A stretch of DNA of 15,316 nucleotides from JBOGJG01 sp050747825 (GTDB lineage: Bacteria; Acidobacteriota; UBA6911; RPQK01; JBOGJG01): NCBI GenBank assembly GCA_050747825.1, contig JBOGJG010000125.1, forward strand, positions 1-15,316, in the 5' to 3' direction. The notes beneath the pieces are model-generated. The model saw nothing but the letters and a program-made list of their open reading frames with translations. It searched no databases and was not told the DNA's origin. Shown piece by piece: positions 14,479-15,316 of the stretch (position 1 is the first letter of the stretch; the number at the start of each line of letters is the position of its first letter). The position numbers were made by a program, and so were the translations under genes.

Positions 14479-14491
14479 GCCCACGAATCAC

Positions 14492-14519
14492 ACGAAGCAC
14501 ACGAATTCGTGTGCTTCGT
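14492..14519. repeat. 28-bp perfect palindrome between convergent genes
   Basis: The half-site ACGAAGCACACGAA (14492-14505) is followed immediately by its exact reverse complement (14506-14519), with no loop; the centre is an EcoRI-like GAATTC. Upstream, CACGAAT at 14483-14489 is a related direct unit. It occupies the 45-nt gap between the GNAT and isomerase-like stop codons. It could stop transcription from both sides, but there is no U-tract. CACACGAA-type repeats are also common dispersed intergenic sequences in some bacteria. Confidence 0.85.
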
Positions 14520-14523
14520 TGGC

Positions 14524-15316
14524 CTAAATTTCGAATAGCGCTTTCATGCGCTCGATGTATTTGGGGATTTCGGTTTTCGGATTTTCGGCCTCGTACTCCA
14601 GCGCGACCCAGCCCTTGTAATCGGCGGCCATCAGGATGTCTCTGATTTTCTCGAGATCGACCGGAACATCGGTCCCATCGTTCAAATGAATCTCGGCTTT
14701 GATCTGGACGTTGACGGAGCGGGGAGCGGCCATCGCCAGCTCCTCGTAAGCGTTCGTCCGATAGTTGCCGGTGTCCAGATTAATGCCAAACCAGGGACTC
14801 TCCCCCACCGCATCGCAGATGGCCAGATGATCGGCCGCGCGGGCGGTAATGCCGCCATGATTTTCAAGTCCGATGACGATGCCGCGCTTTGCGGCATAAT
14901 CCAGGACCTCTTTGATGGCGTCGGCCACCCAAATAAGGGCAGCGCTTTTGTCCGCTCCTCTGGGAACGTTTCCGGCAAAGATGCGGATGTGAGGGGCGAA
15001 CAACTCCGCCGCCACATCAACCCACCGCTTCACGCCCGCCACTTCCTTCTCCCTCTCGGGTCCCGGCGGCATGCAAAAGTCATTGCGGACAGCAGTTCCA
15101 CTGACGGTCACACCCCTTTTAAAAGCGTGGAGGCGAAGATCGTGAAGGTAGGCGTCGTCAAAGTTTTCCTTGAAGTAATAGGAGGTCAACTCCGTCCCGC
15201 TCAGTCCCATATCCGCGCACCAGTCGATAAAGCCAAAAAGGTCCATTTGGCCGCCGGTCAGATCCTGGCGCACCGAATAGGCCGCCAGTGAGACTCGCAT
15301 ATTTTTGGGTCCATCG
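14524..15316 (-). CDS. Sugar phosphate isomerase/epimerase (xylose isomerase-like TIM barrel), 5' end outside window
   Basis: At least 258 residues from the internal ATG at 15300. Family features: LAAYSVR near the first strand, GLSGTEL at 32-38, SAPHIRIFAGN-like APHIRIFAGN at 102-111, and the metal-binding set Glu146 (GLENHG), Asp176 (NLDTGNY), His205 (KAEIH) and Glu235 (ALEYEAE). The fold is the AP endonuclease 2/xylose isomerase-like barrel; the sugar or polyol substrate is unknown. The frame stays open from 15300 to the right edge, adding DGPKN before the Met. Relatives often carry an N-terminal Tat or Sec signal before this point, so the true start is probably outside the window. It ends 45 nt from the convergent GNAT gene. 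Confidence 0.87.
   Translation of the reverse strand, partial: DGPKNMRVSLAAYSVRQDLTGGQMDLFGFIDWCADMGLSGTELTSYYFKENFDDAYLHDLRLHAFKRGVTVSGTAVRNDFCMPPGPEREKEVAGVKRWVDVAAELFAPHIRIFAGNVPRGADKSAALIWVADAIKEVLDYAAKRGIVIGLENHGGITARAADHLAICDAVGESPWFGINLDTGNYRTNAYEELAMAAPRSVNVQIKAEIHLNDGTDVPVDLEKIRDILMAADYKGWVALEYEAENPKTEIPKYIERMKALFEI

Overview
The window looks like a piece of an Acidobacteriota chromosome, probably from an uncultured or little-studied lineage. Three things point there: an Oar-like TonB-dependent receptor with an N-terminal carboxypeptidase-regulatory-like domain, families common in that phylum (a DUF5666-type secreted protein, a DUF4242 remnant, a Tat-exported aldo/keto reductase, a xylose-isomerase-like TIM barrel), and GC-rich intergenic spaces filled with short dispersed repeats. 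The assignment comes from protein style, not from a search.

Layout. Positions 1-200 hold a heptamer repeat array. Next come cutA (minus), ftsB-like (plus) and dsbD (minus); ftsB and dsbD overlap tail to tail by 20 nt. On the minus strand the pyrimidine cluster reads pyrR, a 220-nt spacer, then pyrB and pyrC joined by an ATGA overlap, with dsbD following 54 nt later. The space between pyrR and the divergent PP2C phosphatase gene (5983-6225) holds an inverted copy of the heptamer array and two small hairpin or palindrome signals. On the plus strand follow a HAMP/PP2C (RsbU/SpoIIE-type) sensor phosphatase, a Tat-exported aldo/keto reductase and an N-terminally truncated DUF4242 gene. Converging on them (minus) is a DUF5666-like frameshifted pseudogene followed by a 1016-residue TonB-dependent receptor. 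Divergent from the pseudogene is a small secreted protein of unknown function, then a GNAT acetyltransferase. A 28-bp perfect palindrome separates the GNAT gene from a convergent sugar-phosphate-isomerase-like gene that runs off the right edge.

Gene content. The identifiable pathways are de novo pyrimidine synthesis (PyrB and PyrC, with PyrR as likely regulator), envelope redox (DsbD), divisome (FtsB/DivIC-like) and outer-membrane uptake (TonB receptor). No phage, CRISPR, tRNA, rRNA or transposase was seen. I found no new multi-gene system. The most distinctive content is the repeat layer. A degenerate heptamer, roughly yTGAmCn, appears as an intergenic array, as an inverted hairpin array, and as coding sequence in the DsbD linker. 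Other repeat-like elements sit in the pyrR-pyrB spacer (enclosing a 32-codon reading frame), in the signal-peptide leader of the TonB receptor, and between convergent genes. Two genes show decay: the DUF5666-like gene and the DUF4242 gene.
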